Positions 32,854-42,918 of a stretch of 64,000 nucleotides of DNA are shown here, one piece after another. Numbering within the stretch: the stretch's first letter is position 1; the number at the start of each line of letters is the position of its first letter. The notes beneath the pieces are model-generated. The model saw nothing but the letters and a program-made list of their open reading frames with translations, ran no database searches and had not been told where the DNA came from. Position numbers and translations under genes: made by a program. The DNA comes from Haematobia irritans (taxonomy: Eukaryota; Arthropoda; Insecta; Diptera; Muscidae), in the NCBI RefSeq assembly GCF_050003625.1, contig NC_134398.1, positions 65,666,891-65,730,890 of the forward strand, in the 5' to 3' direction.

Positions 32854-34480
32854 GTCTTATTAATCTTAGCATATATTTAAAGCTTATTTATCTTTAATGA
32901 AAAGATTCAAAATCTCCTTTATTTTAAAGATTATTTCTTTAAATCGAAAATATTTTTCTTTACTGTAAAGATAAATTACTTTACTTCACTGTTCACTGTT
33001 TTTGGAGTGTCGAGAGCGAAATTCTATAGAAGTGCATACAATCATGTCCAAATCGGTTCAGGTCTAAATACATATGGGTTTATGTACCTTTAGCTTTCCA
33101 CAAATTTGAAGCACTTTAGATGGCATCTAACAACATTTAGTCTAGCGACTTTAGACTTTCCTTACTTGCCTTTTTCGGTGTATGTGGAAAGTAATATTGA
33201 TTATCTTATCACATTGTCATATTATGTGAAAAGTATTTTCATATAACACTGATATACATGCGTGCTTCAATGACTTCCTTGCGAAAAGTGAACTCAAGCT
33301 ACCAAATAACGAGTGAAGGAGAATATCCTTATAGCTTCTCTTGGCGACGTAATAACGATACCATGAATGGTTAAGATAAGGAAAGAAACCACAGTTAGAA
33401 AAGATATCAAAGCTATTGAAAGAAAGACATTTTTGTGTTGAATGCACTTTTACCAAGATCACAGAGTTGGAGTTGGGGGTTCGTTACAAAGTGTTATTAA
33501 ATTTTCAAGATTTTCCTCAAGGGGGGAATGAGACATTCCGTTTTCCATGACAAAGCTAAATTTCATTTTATTTGATTACAGATGGGTGCACAGCCTTCAT
33601 ACGTTATTACTGTTAAGTGCTTGAAGGATATAAATTTCTTCCTTCTTATTCCTTGGTGTCATATACTTTGCATATGAAAATGCTATGCAAATTTGGGGGT
33701 AAGTGTGTGTTTACAATTCTCTGTGTGGAGGAGGAAAGTGGTGTTTTCTTGCACAAGCAGCCTTAGAATACATCCTAGCAAAATGTCGCTTTATTAATAA
33801 TTTACAAGAAAATAAAAAGGCATACAAAACACAAATATGGCAAAAAGGGAATCTTCAAAGGACATCGTGTTTCTTTTTCGGGGAAAAAATAGATTGCAAA
33901 TCCTCAGGGTATTCTTTTGTGCCAGTCTCTTTCATGTTTAATTTGCGAATATTTTTTGTCTCCTTCCCATTAAAAACAACCAGAAAATAAGGGGAGATAT
34001 TAGCAAGCACTTGTTTGGGGTGCGCAGGCCAATCCAAAGGATGTAGAATATGCAAAAAAAAAAACTTTATATGACATACCTGATTTTTCCTTGGTTTAAT
34101 AGAATTTCGTAAACAATCTGAAGAAAATACAAATATTACAGATTGAACAACTGCAGTAGTAGGAAAATTCAGTTCACTCAAAAAATTGTAGTACGCCCAT
34201 CTTGAACTCACATGGCGCCAAAGGCTTTTTTACAATTTTGAACTCCCAGGTTTTTCTTCAAAGTACGAAACATTCTTTAACAAATGAATTGCGGTACGGT
34301 CACACTGGGCAAATATTTGACAGAAATCAAAAACGAGTTTTTCAAAAACTGTATACAAATATTTCGAAAATTCCCTTGGAATAAAGTTTGACACTCATTT
34401 TAACTATTTGCCTATGAATAAGTGAAATTAATGAAAATGTACAAAACTCGTATGCAAAAGAAGTACCTCAAATTTATTAA
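32854..34480. other. Mostly single-copy-like DNA, no gene
   Basis: 33217-33462, 33703-33990 and 33855-34211 are short open frames on both strands without recognisable motifs or codon pattern. 32930-33000 is A/T-rich with TAAAGAT words. I see no splice-bounded exon. Confidence 0.4.
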
Positions 34481-34780
34481 ATTTTCAGGTTATTATTAAA
34501 AACTAAAAAAATAAGAACACGTAAGTAAAGTGTAAAGTCGGGCGGGTTGACTATACTATACACTTCACCGCTGTGTAGACCAAATTTGTTTGGTACCTTC
34601 TCAAATCCATAAAATTTATTGGGAGTTATAAAAAGGTTTAAATTGGAATATATATCTATACAAATCTGAACCGATTTGGACAATTTTTTTTACACTTCAA
34701 CACATTCTCTACAATTAAAATTTAAATTGGCTAAGTCCCTGGCACGAAACACAAAGTTAGTAAAAAATATAGGAAATATA
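34481..34780. repeat. Fragment of a DINE-related repeat (GGTTGACTATACTATACACT type)
   Basis: Words AAGTGTAAAGTCGGGCGGG, ACTATACTATACACTTCACC and AATCTGAACCGATTTGGACA are typical of tandem leader repeats in calyptrate flies. The latter word also recurs at 42834 and 44754. Confidence 0.5.
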
Positions 34781-34784
34781 CGTA

Positions 34785-35022
34785 CAGAAAAAACATGTTT
34801 GGACGTGGTTTCCGCATCCATTTAATGTTTATCTGGAACATGTAGTTATCGCGAAAACTTTGTATTTGGCCTTTGTGAAAAAAATGTCTAGCTGAGAAAA
34901 TTTATGCTGGCAAAAATCATTTACATGGTTCTCAAATGCCGCAAACATGTTCTTTTATTTAAATGATAGAATTTGAGACCATTACATGGTCTGAAAAATC
35001 ATGTAATTGGTTATTAATTTTT
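34785..35022. mobile_element. ACATGTT-rich MITE relative
   Basis: AACATGTTTGGACGTGG, GAACATGTAGTTATCGCG and ACATGGTTCTCAAATG resemble words of the element at 52491-52737, which has clear inverted ends. The ends are eroded here. Confidence 0.45.
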
Positions 35023-35030
35023 TTTTTACT

Positions 35031-35993
35031 TTTCACAAGATTTTCTATAGAAATAAAATTTTAACAAAATTTTCTATAGAAATAAAACGTTGACAAAATT
35101 TTCTATAGAAATAAATTTTGACTAAATTTTCGATGGCAATAAAATTTTTGTCAAAATTTTCTATTGAAATCAAATCTTGACAATATTTTCTATAGAAATA
35201 AAATCTTGATAAAATTTTGTATAGTAATAAAATTTTGACAAAATTTGCTATAGAAATAAAATTTTGACAAAATTTTCTATAGAAATAAAATTTTGATCGA
35301 TTATTTTTGGAGATCGGCTATATATAACTATAGACGGATATGGACCAATTTTGGCATAGTTGTTAGCGGCCATATACTAGCGCAATGTACCAAATTTCAA
35401 CCGGATCGGATGAATTTTGCTCATCCATGAGGCTCCGGAGGTCAAATCTGGGGATCGGTTTATATGGGGGCTATATATAATTATGGACCGATGTTGACCA
35501 ATTTATGCATGGTTGTTAGAGACCATATACTAACACCATGTACCAAATTTTAGCCGGATCGGATGAAATTTGCTTCTCTGAGAGGCACCGAAAGCCAAAT
35601 CGGGAGATTGGTTTATTTGGGGGCTATATGTAATTATTAACCGATGTGGACCAATTTTTGCACGGTTGTTAGAGATCATATACTAACATCATGTACCAAA
35701 TTTCAAACGGATCGGATGAATTTTGCTCCTCCAAGAGGCTCCGCAAGCCAAATCGGAGGGTCGGTTTATATAGGGGCTATACGTAAATGTGGTCCGATAT
35801 CGCTCATTTGCAATACCATCCGACCTACATCAATAACAACTACTTGTGCCAAGTTTCAAGTCAATAGCTTGTTTCGTTCGGAAGTTAGCGTGATTTCAAC
35901 ATACGGACGGACGGACATGCTTACATCACGACCAAGAATATATATACTTTATGGGGGTCTTAGAGCAATATTTCGATGTGTTAGGGTATAAAA
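35031..35993 (+). mobile_element. DINE-1/mini-me-like element, 5'-incomplete copy
   Basis: A minisatellite (35038-35300) is followed by three 153-bp units (GGTTTAT words at 35457, 35610 and 35763, exactly 153 bp apart), a short ACGGACGGACGGACAT microsatellite and ATATATACTTTATGGGGGTC, ending GTTAGGGTATAAAAAT. No leader hairpin precedes it. Confidence 0.8.
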
Positions 35994-36266
35994 ATATTTT
36001 TGAAGAATATCATAACATTTTAGATCGTGTCCATTGTATTTTAATTCAAATAAAACACTTTTCATCAATATAATAACATTTTAGATGAGGAAAATTGTAT
36101 TTTCCTTAGAACTGTGTTCACTTTTGCTCTTCGAATATGATCGTGACAACCATGTTTATTCTCTGAGTGTATCTAAAGCTAACGCGATTTTTATGCCGGC
36201 AAAAGTGTTTCTTAATCGAAAAATTAAAACCACTCTTGACTTGCTAAAGCCATATAACCAACGCGA
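35994..36266. other. Short non-coding stretch
   Basis: ATAACATTTTAGAT occurs at 36010 and 36070, a small imperfect duplication. The open frame at 36085-36330 runs into the next repeat and is not called. Confidence 0.35.
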
Positions 36267-37718
36267 GGACAAACAAGTATATACAGCAGTAAGTTCGGCC
36301 AGGCCGAATCTTAAATACCCACCACCATGAATCAAATATAATAGTTTCCTTTGAAAATTCTTCGCCGTAGTGGGTTGCTTGATAATAATAAAATTCGAGG
36401 GGGTTTTATGGCAAATATTCTCCCAAGCAGATCAGTTCAACCAGTACGCTTCCCGAAGATACATTTAAAAAATTTTACCTATGAAGACTAGTTCAGATTC
36501 TGGATTTATAGGAACCATTTTGCTGGAGTTTTAGAGGAATCATAATCATCTCGTGTAAGTGTGCAAGCAAATGGTTAAATAACTCGGACTATATGGCGGT
36601 TATAGGTTAGGTTAGGTGGCGGCCGATGTATCAGGTTCACTCAGACTATTCAGTCCAATTTGATACCACAGTGAACTTCTCTCTTATCACAGAGTGCTGC
36701 CCAATTCCATGTTAAGCTCAATGAGAAGAGACCTCCTTTTTATAGCCGAGTCCGAACGGTCCGAACGTTCCACATTGGAGTGAAACTACTTAGAGAAGCT
36801 TTGAAACACTCAGAAATGTCACCAGCATTACTGGGGTGGGATAATCCACCGCTGAAAAACTTTTTGGTGTTCGGTCGAAGCAGGAATCGAACCCACGACC
36901 TCGTGTATGCAAGGCGGGCATGCTAGCCGTTCCACAGCGGTGGCTCCCAATATGGCGGTTCCAGAATCCAGACCCCAAATTGGAGGGCCGGTTTTTAGGG
37001 GGGGCTATATCAAAACCTGTACCGATACACAATATATTCAGCACACCTATTTATAGTCCTAAAAAACCTCCAGATTTTCAATTTCAGGCAAATTGGATAA
37101 AAACTATGGTTTCTAGAAGCCCAAGAAGTAAAATCGGGAGATCGGTCTATATGGGGGCTATAACAAAACATGAAGCGATAATCACGATTTTGGGCACACC
37201 TCTGTAACATATGGTCCCAAAATACAACTAGATTTCCAATTTCAGGCAAATTGGATAAAAACTACGGATTCTAGGAGCTCAAGAAGTAAAATCGGGAGAT
37301 CGGTCTATATGGGGCCTGTTCCAAAACATTGACCGATAATCACCATTTCCAGTACACCTATTAATGGTCCTAAAATTCCTCAAGATTTCTAATTTTAGGC
37401 AAATTGGATAAAAATACGGTTTCTAGAAGCACAAGAAGTAAAATCGGGAGGTTAGTCTATATGGGGATTATATCAAAACCTCGACCGATATACCCCATTT
37501 TCGAACTTGACCTGCCTGTTTGCACAAACAAGACGAGTTTGTGCAAAATTTCAGCACGGCAGCTTCATTATTAAAGACTGTAGCGTGATTACAACAGACA
37601 TGGTTATATCGTCTTAGAATTTCTTCCTGATCAAGTATATATATATACTTTATATAGTCGGAAATCGATATCCCTAAACTTATTATACCCCCATCACCAT
37701 TCTATGGTGGTGGGTATA
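36267..37718 (+). mobile_element. DINE-1/mini-me-like element, copy with 153-bp-type units and a SINE inside
   Basis: The leader is ACAAGTATATACAGCAGTAA with the hairpin GTTCGGCCAGGCCGAATC, then CCCACCACCAT. Three to four units with GGTCTATATGGGG words follow (37144, 37302, 37453), then ATATATATATACTTTATATA and the end ATGGTGGTGGGTATAAA. The SINE 36602-36949 is inserted in the middle. Confidence 0.8.
36602..36949 (-). repeat. tRNA-derived SINE, full copy with 11-bp target duplication
   Basis: 348 bp on the minus strand between direct repeats ATATGGCGGTT (36591-36601 and 36950-36960). It starts TGGGAGCCACCGCTGTGGAA, has B box GGGTTCGATTCC and CTGCTTCGACCGAACACC, and ends with TAACCTAACCTAT. 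The tRNA-like head puts TGC at the anticodon position. It is mobilised by LINE machinery (known for SINEs). Confidence 0.9.
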
Positions 37719-37771
37719 AAAACGGAAATTCAAAATGGAAGAATAGTTCAACAAGAAACACGGAGCTATAC
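37719..37771. other. Short spacer
   Basis: Nothing recognised. Confidence 0.3.
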
Positions 37772-38021
37772 ACACGGATGAAAAAGACTGTTGTTCATAT
37801 GTTTGGATATAAACATTATATGTTTGGAACACAAATTTTTAAACACGATATTTTTGAGTGCAAGCATATAATGTTCATAAACTAGCATAACATGTTTGGG
37901 ACATATATGTTAATATGTTAGAACATATTATGTTTGGGACATAAAATGTTTGTAAATATAATATGCTTGGATGCAAACATATATTAATTTAGAAATAGCC
38001 TATAAACATATATGTGTTTAG

Positions 38022-38220
38022 TAGCTTGGAGCGCTATTTAACAGGGAGCGATATTGAATTAAGTTGGTGGTTGTTGCTAGTTATTACAAAATTAACATTT
38101 TATTTTTCCTTGGGCAATTGATCAGCTACTTCTTTGATCCTTACAAACTGTGTGGTCCGCTGTTCGAATCCCCGTCCGGCAAAAGGTAAAATTAAAATAA
38201 AAAAAATCATACAATTGAAT
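38022..38220 (+). repeat. Second tRNA-derived SINE-like segment
   Basis: From AGCTTGGAGCGCTATTTAAC to the A-rich tail after GTCCGGCAAAAGG. It contains a clear Pol III B box (TGTTCGAATCC) and an A-box-like GGGCAATTGATCAGC about 40 bp upstream. It interrupts copy C after GTGTTTAG. A different tRNA origin from the 36602-36949 SINE. Confidence 0.55.
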
Positions 38221-38335
38221 AATTTGTTCTACAATGTTTGTATTACAGAAAAAGGTGCTAAGAACTAAAAAAATCTCGTGGAAGTGAGAAAGATGTGGGG
38301 GAATATACAATTGGGCAGAAACAAAATTTTGAGCA

Positions 38336-38423
38336 TTCAGGTCGAAAACCTATGTTGTTAGCACCTATGTTACCTGTTTATTTTCATAATTCATTATGAT
38401 TGTAAATATATAAATAAATAAAT
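38336..38423 (+). mobile_element. 88-bp 5'-truncated LINE tail with 13-bp target duplication
   Basis: Lies between exact direct repeats AAAATTTTGAGCA (38323-38335 and 38424-38436). It ends in an AAAT run (ATATAAATAAATAAAT), like the LINE 3' end at 63469-63487. Confidence 0.75.
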
Positions 38424-38754
38424 AAAATTTTGAGCACAATATTGTTTGGGAGAATTTTTTTTAAGCATATAATATTTTTGGGTGCAAAATGCTTCCAAAC
38501 ATATTATATGGTCACATAATAACATATTGTTTTTTGGAAGACAACATTATTGAATTTGGATGCAAAAATACAAAATGTTTGGAACTTAGACTACCCAAAC
38601 ATATATTGTTTAGACCAATATGCTTTCAAACATATTATATATTGGTAGAGATCAAACATATAAATGTTTGGGCAATACCCAAAAATGTATATGCTTGAAG
38701 CAAAATATGTTTGGGAGTATATGTTACAGAAGCGATTTTTTGTGAGCGTGCAGA

Positions 38755-39113
38755 GAAGCTTAAAAGCAAAGGATCTAGTATATGCTAAAATTTTCAGAAA
38801 TGGAAAACGAAACTTATTCGAACTCACATCAATCAGTTAATTCAACTCATGATGGAACTCACTTGGGTTTAAACCAAAACTTTAATGTGAGCAAACAACC
38901 CTGCAAAACATTAATCCCGAAGAGGATGCTGCTTTTACGGAAAACCAACAAGTGCTAATTCCACGAAACTTTAACCAGCAAAATTTTGCAAATTTAGATA
39001 ATCAATCAATGGCAAATCCCGTAAACGAGTCTCCATGTTAGAGGACTCCTCAAGTTTCTAGAAGACCACTTCGTAATCGGAAAACATCAGTTAGGTTTAG
39101 TTTTCAAAATTAA
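38755..39113 (+). pseudogene. Relic 3' end of an LTR-retrotransposon pol (integrase C-terminus)
   Basis: Frame pieces read AKDLVYAKIFRNGKRN (the usual GDLVYAK segment), then in another frame RTHINQLIQLM (the HxNQL end of the GPY/F region), then LIPRNFNQQNF and a final RRPLRNRKTSVRFSFQN before a stop at 39111. This is the C-terminal pattern of Gypsy/Bel-type integrases. It has at least one stop and one shift. No LTR was identified around it. Confidence 0.5.
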
Positions 39114-39284
39114 TCTTAAGAAAAAGTGATATTGTAGTTACTTGTTAAATACTCGCTGTACGATTGTTAGCATTTTATTATCAATATATCATTAAAATAT
39201 TGGTATATCAGTTTTCATTATTTAACATTGTAAAATATTTTGTTTTCATTAGAATTTCGGTGCAAATAATTTTTTGTTTGAACA
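39114..39284. other. Spacer, possibly LTR remnant
   Basis: AAGAAAAAGTGA just after the pol relic could be a purine tract, but I cannot prove an LTR. Confidence 0.25.
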
Positions 39285-39360
39285 CATTCTGAAAATAATA
39301 TGCTTGAAGCAGAATATGTTTGGGGGTATATGTTACAGAGGCGATTTTTTTAGGGTGTAC
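39285..39360 (+). repeat. Right-end fragment of the CACGGACGAAAAA MITE
   Basis: AATATGCTTGAAGCAGAATA, GGGGGTATATGTTACAG and GCGATTTTTTTAGGGTG match the right end of copies A-E. Confidence 0.8.
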
Positions 39361-40796
39361 GGCAACAGTATATATCTCTCTCTCTGTCTCTATCGGACTA
39401 AAGACACTAACATTCTTTATGGCTATGACCAATAATGCGTAATCATGTGTTTCAGCAATGATTCAGTCCACACATCAACTTCCATAATAATTACCTTATG
39501 CACTCTGACATATGTGGCATTACATATGTGCTTTTAGAAATTTGTCTCTTACATTTTAAATGACACATGTATACAATCCATTCTATTTTGAATACAGAAT
39601 TCCCATTTTAGTCCTCAAAACTGTCACAATGACAGTAAAACGTACAAGTGATACTTTTGCATATTCACACAGATACATCTTAGGAATGCAACTGATGTTG
39701 AAAGTCTGTATACAGCTCAGAGAATCCCAAAGCCATCCATCTCGAATAATCAGCCAAGCATAGTAGCACAGCAGAGCATTGATATACCGATTGCCCATTC
39801 TTGCAAGTACTCCCAATCCAAGGCACATTGCAAGTTTTTATAAATTAGAATGCAAACGCTACAACCACCATCTATCTACTAACATTGTCATTTAGAAAAC
39901 CACCCCCCTTATGGAACCACTACGACTGGGACCAAGTTGAACTATTAAACCGAACAACGTGTTCCTTGTCTCACCCTGATGACTTTTCATCGTAGAATAT
40001 GACATAAATGTCAGCACTGCATGTTATATTTCATGACATTGCATTTTGATTTATTGTAGTGAACTTCAGAATGCACAACGTTTAGGTTGGCCTCTCCAAC
40101 TTCTACATATTTGCTGCTTCGTCTTCTTTCTACGATGGCAATGCATCTAGCTAGGGTAGTTTAGAGTCACCAGCGTCTTTCTCTTCTTCGCTCTGTGGAA
40201 TATAGTCGACAATGTTAGCATGCAACAACTGTGGCTAAGGATGAATCCAACTTGGATTTACATGCACTGTTTGGAGTTGAGTTGAAAGTTGAATGTCTAT
40301 CACAGGACATAATTTATATTCGCATGCCTTAACTCAAAAAGTCCTCTATGGATAAATTTGCGTTGACGTTACCTAACAGTCAGAGCAGAGTAAGCAATAT
40401 CAGGGCGAAAGCAAAAGAATTTTGGGTGGACATTTTGACAGTCACTGTAAATTTCTCCAAAGTTGACTTCATTGAAAGATATGCATATACGATTACTGCA
40501 ATCGTTTGTTTGTTGATGAAGTGCCAGTTTGTGGAACAATTCCTAAAGCGGTGTTATCATTGTATCTATTTAGTGCATTTTCCACATTTTCACGTATAGC
40601 GTTCGCTTATGCCTGACTCAAAATGCATTGGATGCTTCATTCATTTTCCTCTCCATCACGACGAGTTTTTGGCATCATTACTTTTGGTGGATTTGAGTAC
40701 ACAAAAATTCCCAAATAATATTGTATACACTTACAAATTAGCGCATTGGGCAGAACTTAGTTTTAAGAGAGATTTCACTCAGGGAAGAGTCTCATG
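39361..40796. other. Single-copy-like DNA, no gene recognised
   Basis: A mixed-composition interval free of the window's repeats. A small TCTCTCTCTCTGTCTC run lies at 39373. The open frames at 39560, 40348 and 40609 have no recognisable domain. Likely host intron or intergenic DNA. Confidence 0.45.
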
Positions 40797-41086
40797 CACA
40801 CAAAAAAAATTTCTGATTCAATCACGAAATTAATTGATACAATTAATATTTTAACTGAAATGTCTTTAATCACGAAAATAATAGTATAAATCACAGTTTT
40901 AATTGGACATTAAAATAAAATACTTGATTAAAAAATTAACTGATTTCATTAGCAAATTTCAATTAATTATTAATTGATTCAATTAAAACTTTAACTGATG
41001 TTGATTGCAAAACCCAATTAATTTTTTATTAAAAACGTAACTATTTTCAATTACTTTCTTAACTGACTTAGTATTCTCCTTCTGTG
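40797..41086. mobile_element. MITE, CACACAAAAAATTT family (AATTGATT-rich)
   Basis: CACACAAAAAAAATTTCTGA with CAATCACG, AATTGATTCAATTAA and CTTAACTGA words, ending CTCCTTCTGTG. Relative of 6512, 52111 and 62156. Confidence 0.7.
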
Positions 41087-41350
41087 CTAATATCAAAAAC
41101 TTAATTCCCATATATCCCTATACCTTCCTCGCACATTTCAAGAAATTCGGGAAACTTTCCATTTTCAAAAAAAGGGTAAGGAGGAAGTGTAACTCCTCGA
41201 CCAGTTATCGATTCATTTCTATATTCATTTTCTCAGCTTCTTTCAAGTACCCAGTTTCAAGTAAATCGTAAAAGATTAAAAAACCGCACACTAGTAATGC
41301 TGGTGTTCTCAAGATTTCAGATATCACTTCTGATATCTGTTATAACGGAT
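41087..41350. other. Short non-coding stretch
   Basis: 41310-41350 may belong to the LINE relic that follows (ATATCACTTCTGATATC is palindromic). No gene. Confidence 0.3.
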
Positions 41351-41540
41351 CACTGTCTGATAGGCGATTTTGCAAAAACTATTGTCGCGAAGTATAATCA
41401 CTATTGTATGAGCTGATGCGGAGGAAAAGAAATCAATTAAACACCTCTTGTGTGAGTGTCCTACATTTTGTGAAAGGCGTAAGCGAACTTTAGGGGCATA
41501 TAGATTTAGATTACTGGCGGACCTGGAAAAAATAAAGTAA
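41351..41540 (+). pseudogene. C-terminal fragment of a Jockey-type LINE reverse transcriptase
   Basis: Reads HCLIGDFAKTIVAKYNHYC, then after a one-base shift DAEEKKSIKHLLCECPTF, CERRKRTLGAYRFRLL and a stop. The H-C, C-x(n)-H-x3-C type ending (KHLLCECPTFCERR) is the cysteine-histidine tail of Jockey-group ORF2 proteins. Confidence 0.7.
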
Positions 41541-41711
41541 CATATATTTGTCTAGATACCACATAAGCATTTGTGGGGTATCATTTAAATATTTTTGGGA
41601 AACCCCGTATTTCCTTGTTTAAGAAAATTAAGGGGTTCATATTTATGGGAGCTTTATCACAATCTGAACAGAAACGCCTGATAGTAGGAGCTATAGTTGA
41701 TTTTCTACTTA
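41541..41711 (+). repeat. Fragment of a GGAGCTATATC-type repeat
   Basis: TTTATGGGAGCTTTATCACA and AGGAGCTATAGTTGAT resemble the 42640-45350 family. Confidence 0.4.
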
Positions 41712-42205
41712 TACACCCTCAAAAAAATCGCTTCTCTAACATATTTTGCAGGAAGCACATATATTATTGGATACCGCCGAAACATTAATATGTTTGTTTT
41801 ATGTGAGCATATTATATGTTTGGAAGCATTTTGAGTCCAAAAATAGTATATGCTTGGAAGAATTCCCCAGAGAAGATTGTGTTCATTCCCTCACATATTT
41901 TTAACTTCCACGAAATTTTAGAGTTCTTCGCATCTTTTTCTGTAATACAAATATGCTGTTTTTTTTTTCAAATGTCTATTTTCTTGGTTCAGAATGTCTA
42001 TTCTCTTTATTCCGAATACTCAATCTACTATTCAAATTAAATAATATTTAGACTTAAGCATACCAAATTTTTGGCCATATTATAAAACAGTTTTCCGAAA
42101 CAACATACAAGCGGTATCACAGAAATTGTTCTCATTTCATTCTCTCGCTGTTATGTTGATATCTTTTTATTCAACCCTCCCGGTTTCCATCTCTATTTCT
42201 TTCTC

Positions 42206-42240
42206 TATACTAACTCTCTCTCTCTCTGTCGCTCTCTGAA
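42206..42240 (+). repeat. CT microsatellite
   Basis: CTAACTCTCTCTCTCTCTGT run followed by CGCTCTCTG. Confidence 0.8.
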
Positions 42241-42331
42241 TAAAGTATATCAACATATATATGTTTACTCGAAATTTGTAAATTTATATATGTTTACATT
42301 CACGCATATTATTTTTATGAAACATTCATGC

Positions 42332-42535
42332 CACAATTTTTAAACACAATATATTTAAGTGCAAACATGTAATGTTCCTAAACTAACACAAAATGTTTGG
42401 GACACATATGTTAATATGTTAGAATATATTATGTTTGGTATATTCTAACATATTAACATATGTGTCCCAAACATTTTGTGTTAGTTTAGGAACATTACAT
42501 GTTTGCACTTAAATATATTGTGTTTAAAAATTGTG
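42332..42535. repeat. Perfect inverted repeat, two 97-bp arms, 10-bp loop
   Basis: Arms 42332-42428 and 42439-42535 are exact reverse complements; the loop is TTATGTTTGG. The arm is the left-end region of the MITE family (TTTAAGTGCAAACATGTAAT, TTTGGGACACATATG). Confidence 0.97.
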
Positions 42536-42639
42536 CCCGAAACACATTTTGTTAATATCGGAACATATGAAAAACATATTTTTCTAACAGTGTAGAGTTA
42601 GTATGCCACTAATATTGATTCCATTATTAAAAAAAAGGA

Positions 42640-42918
42640 AATCGCTCAATTAGTGTGGTTAATAAACCCAAATTTGTGAAAATAATGAAATATATTTATG
42701 TAAGAGCTACACGTAAATCTATATACGATCGGTTAATACATATAAATTGGAAATTTGAGTAACATTGGATAATAAATAATGACATTATTGGCAAATTTGT
42801 GAAAATTGAGCGATGCATATTTATGGCAGTTATATCTAAATCTGAACCAATTTGGATAATATTTTGCAGGTTTGATTGATACCGGAGAAGGTTGCCTTGT
42901 TCTAGATTTGAGTAAGAA
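42640..42918 (+). repeat. Tandem GGxxCTATATCTAAATCTGAACC repeat, part 1
   Basis: Contains ATATCTAAATCTGAACCAAT, TTTGGATAATATTTTGCAGG and GATTTGAGTAAGAA; continues after the Helitron at 44663. Confidence 0.7.

Larger units (their letters stand above)
37772..38750 (+). mobile_element. CACGGACGAAAAA MITE family, longer copy C with insertions
   Basis: Left end CACGGATGAAAAAGACTG, right end GCGATTTTTTGTGAGCGTG, flanked by CA on each side. The first 240 bp match copy E. The middle carries a tRNA-like SINE segment and a short LINE tail. The right half has ATATGTTTGG/CCAAACATAT repeats in both orientations, shared with copy D at 41714-42592. Confidence 0.75.
41714..42592 (-). mobile_element. CACGGACGAAAAA MITE family, copy D, rearranged, TA-flanked
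   Basis: On the plus strand it starts CACCCTCAAAAAAATCGC (the family's right end inverted) and ends TTTTTCTAACAGTG, with TA at 41712-41713 and 42593-42594. It includes a TC-rich run (42206-42235) and a perfect palindrome (42332-42535) where the family's left end is present twice, head to head. Confidence 0.7.

Noticed and set aside
38130..38196. Possible tRNA gene (strong B box)
   Set aside because: The 5' half does not fold into D-arm and acceptor stem, and an A-rich SINE-type tail follows.
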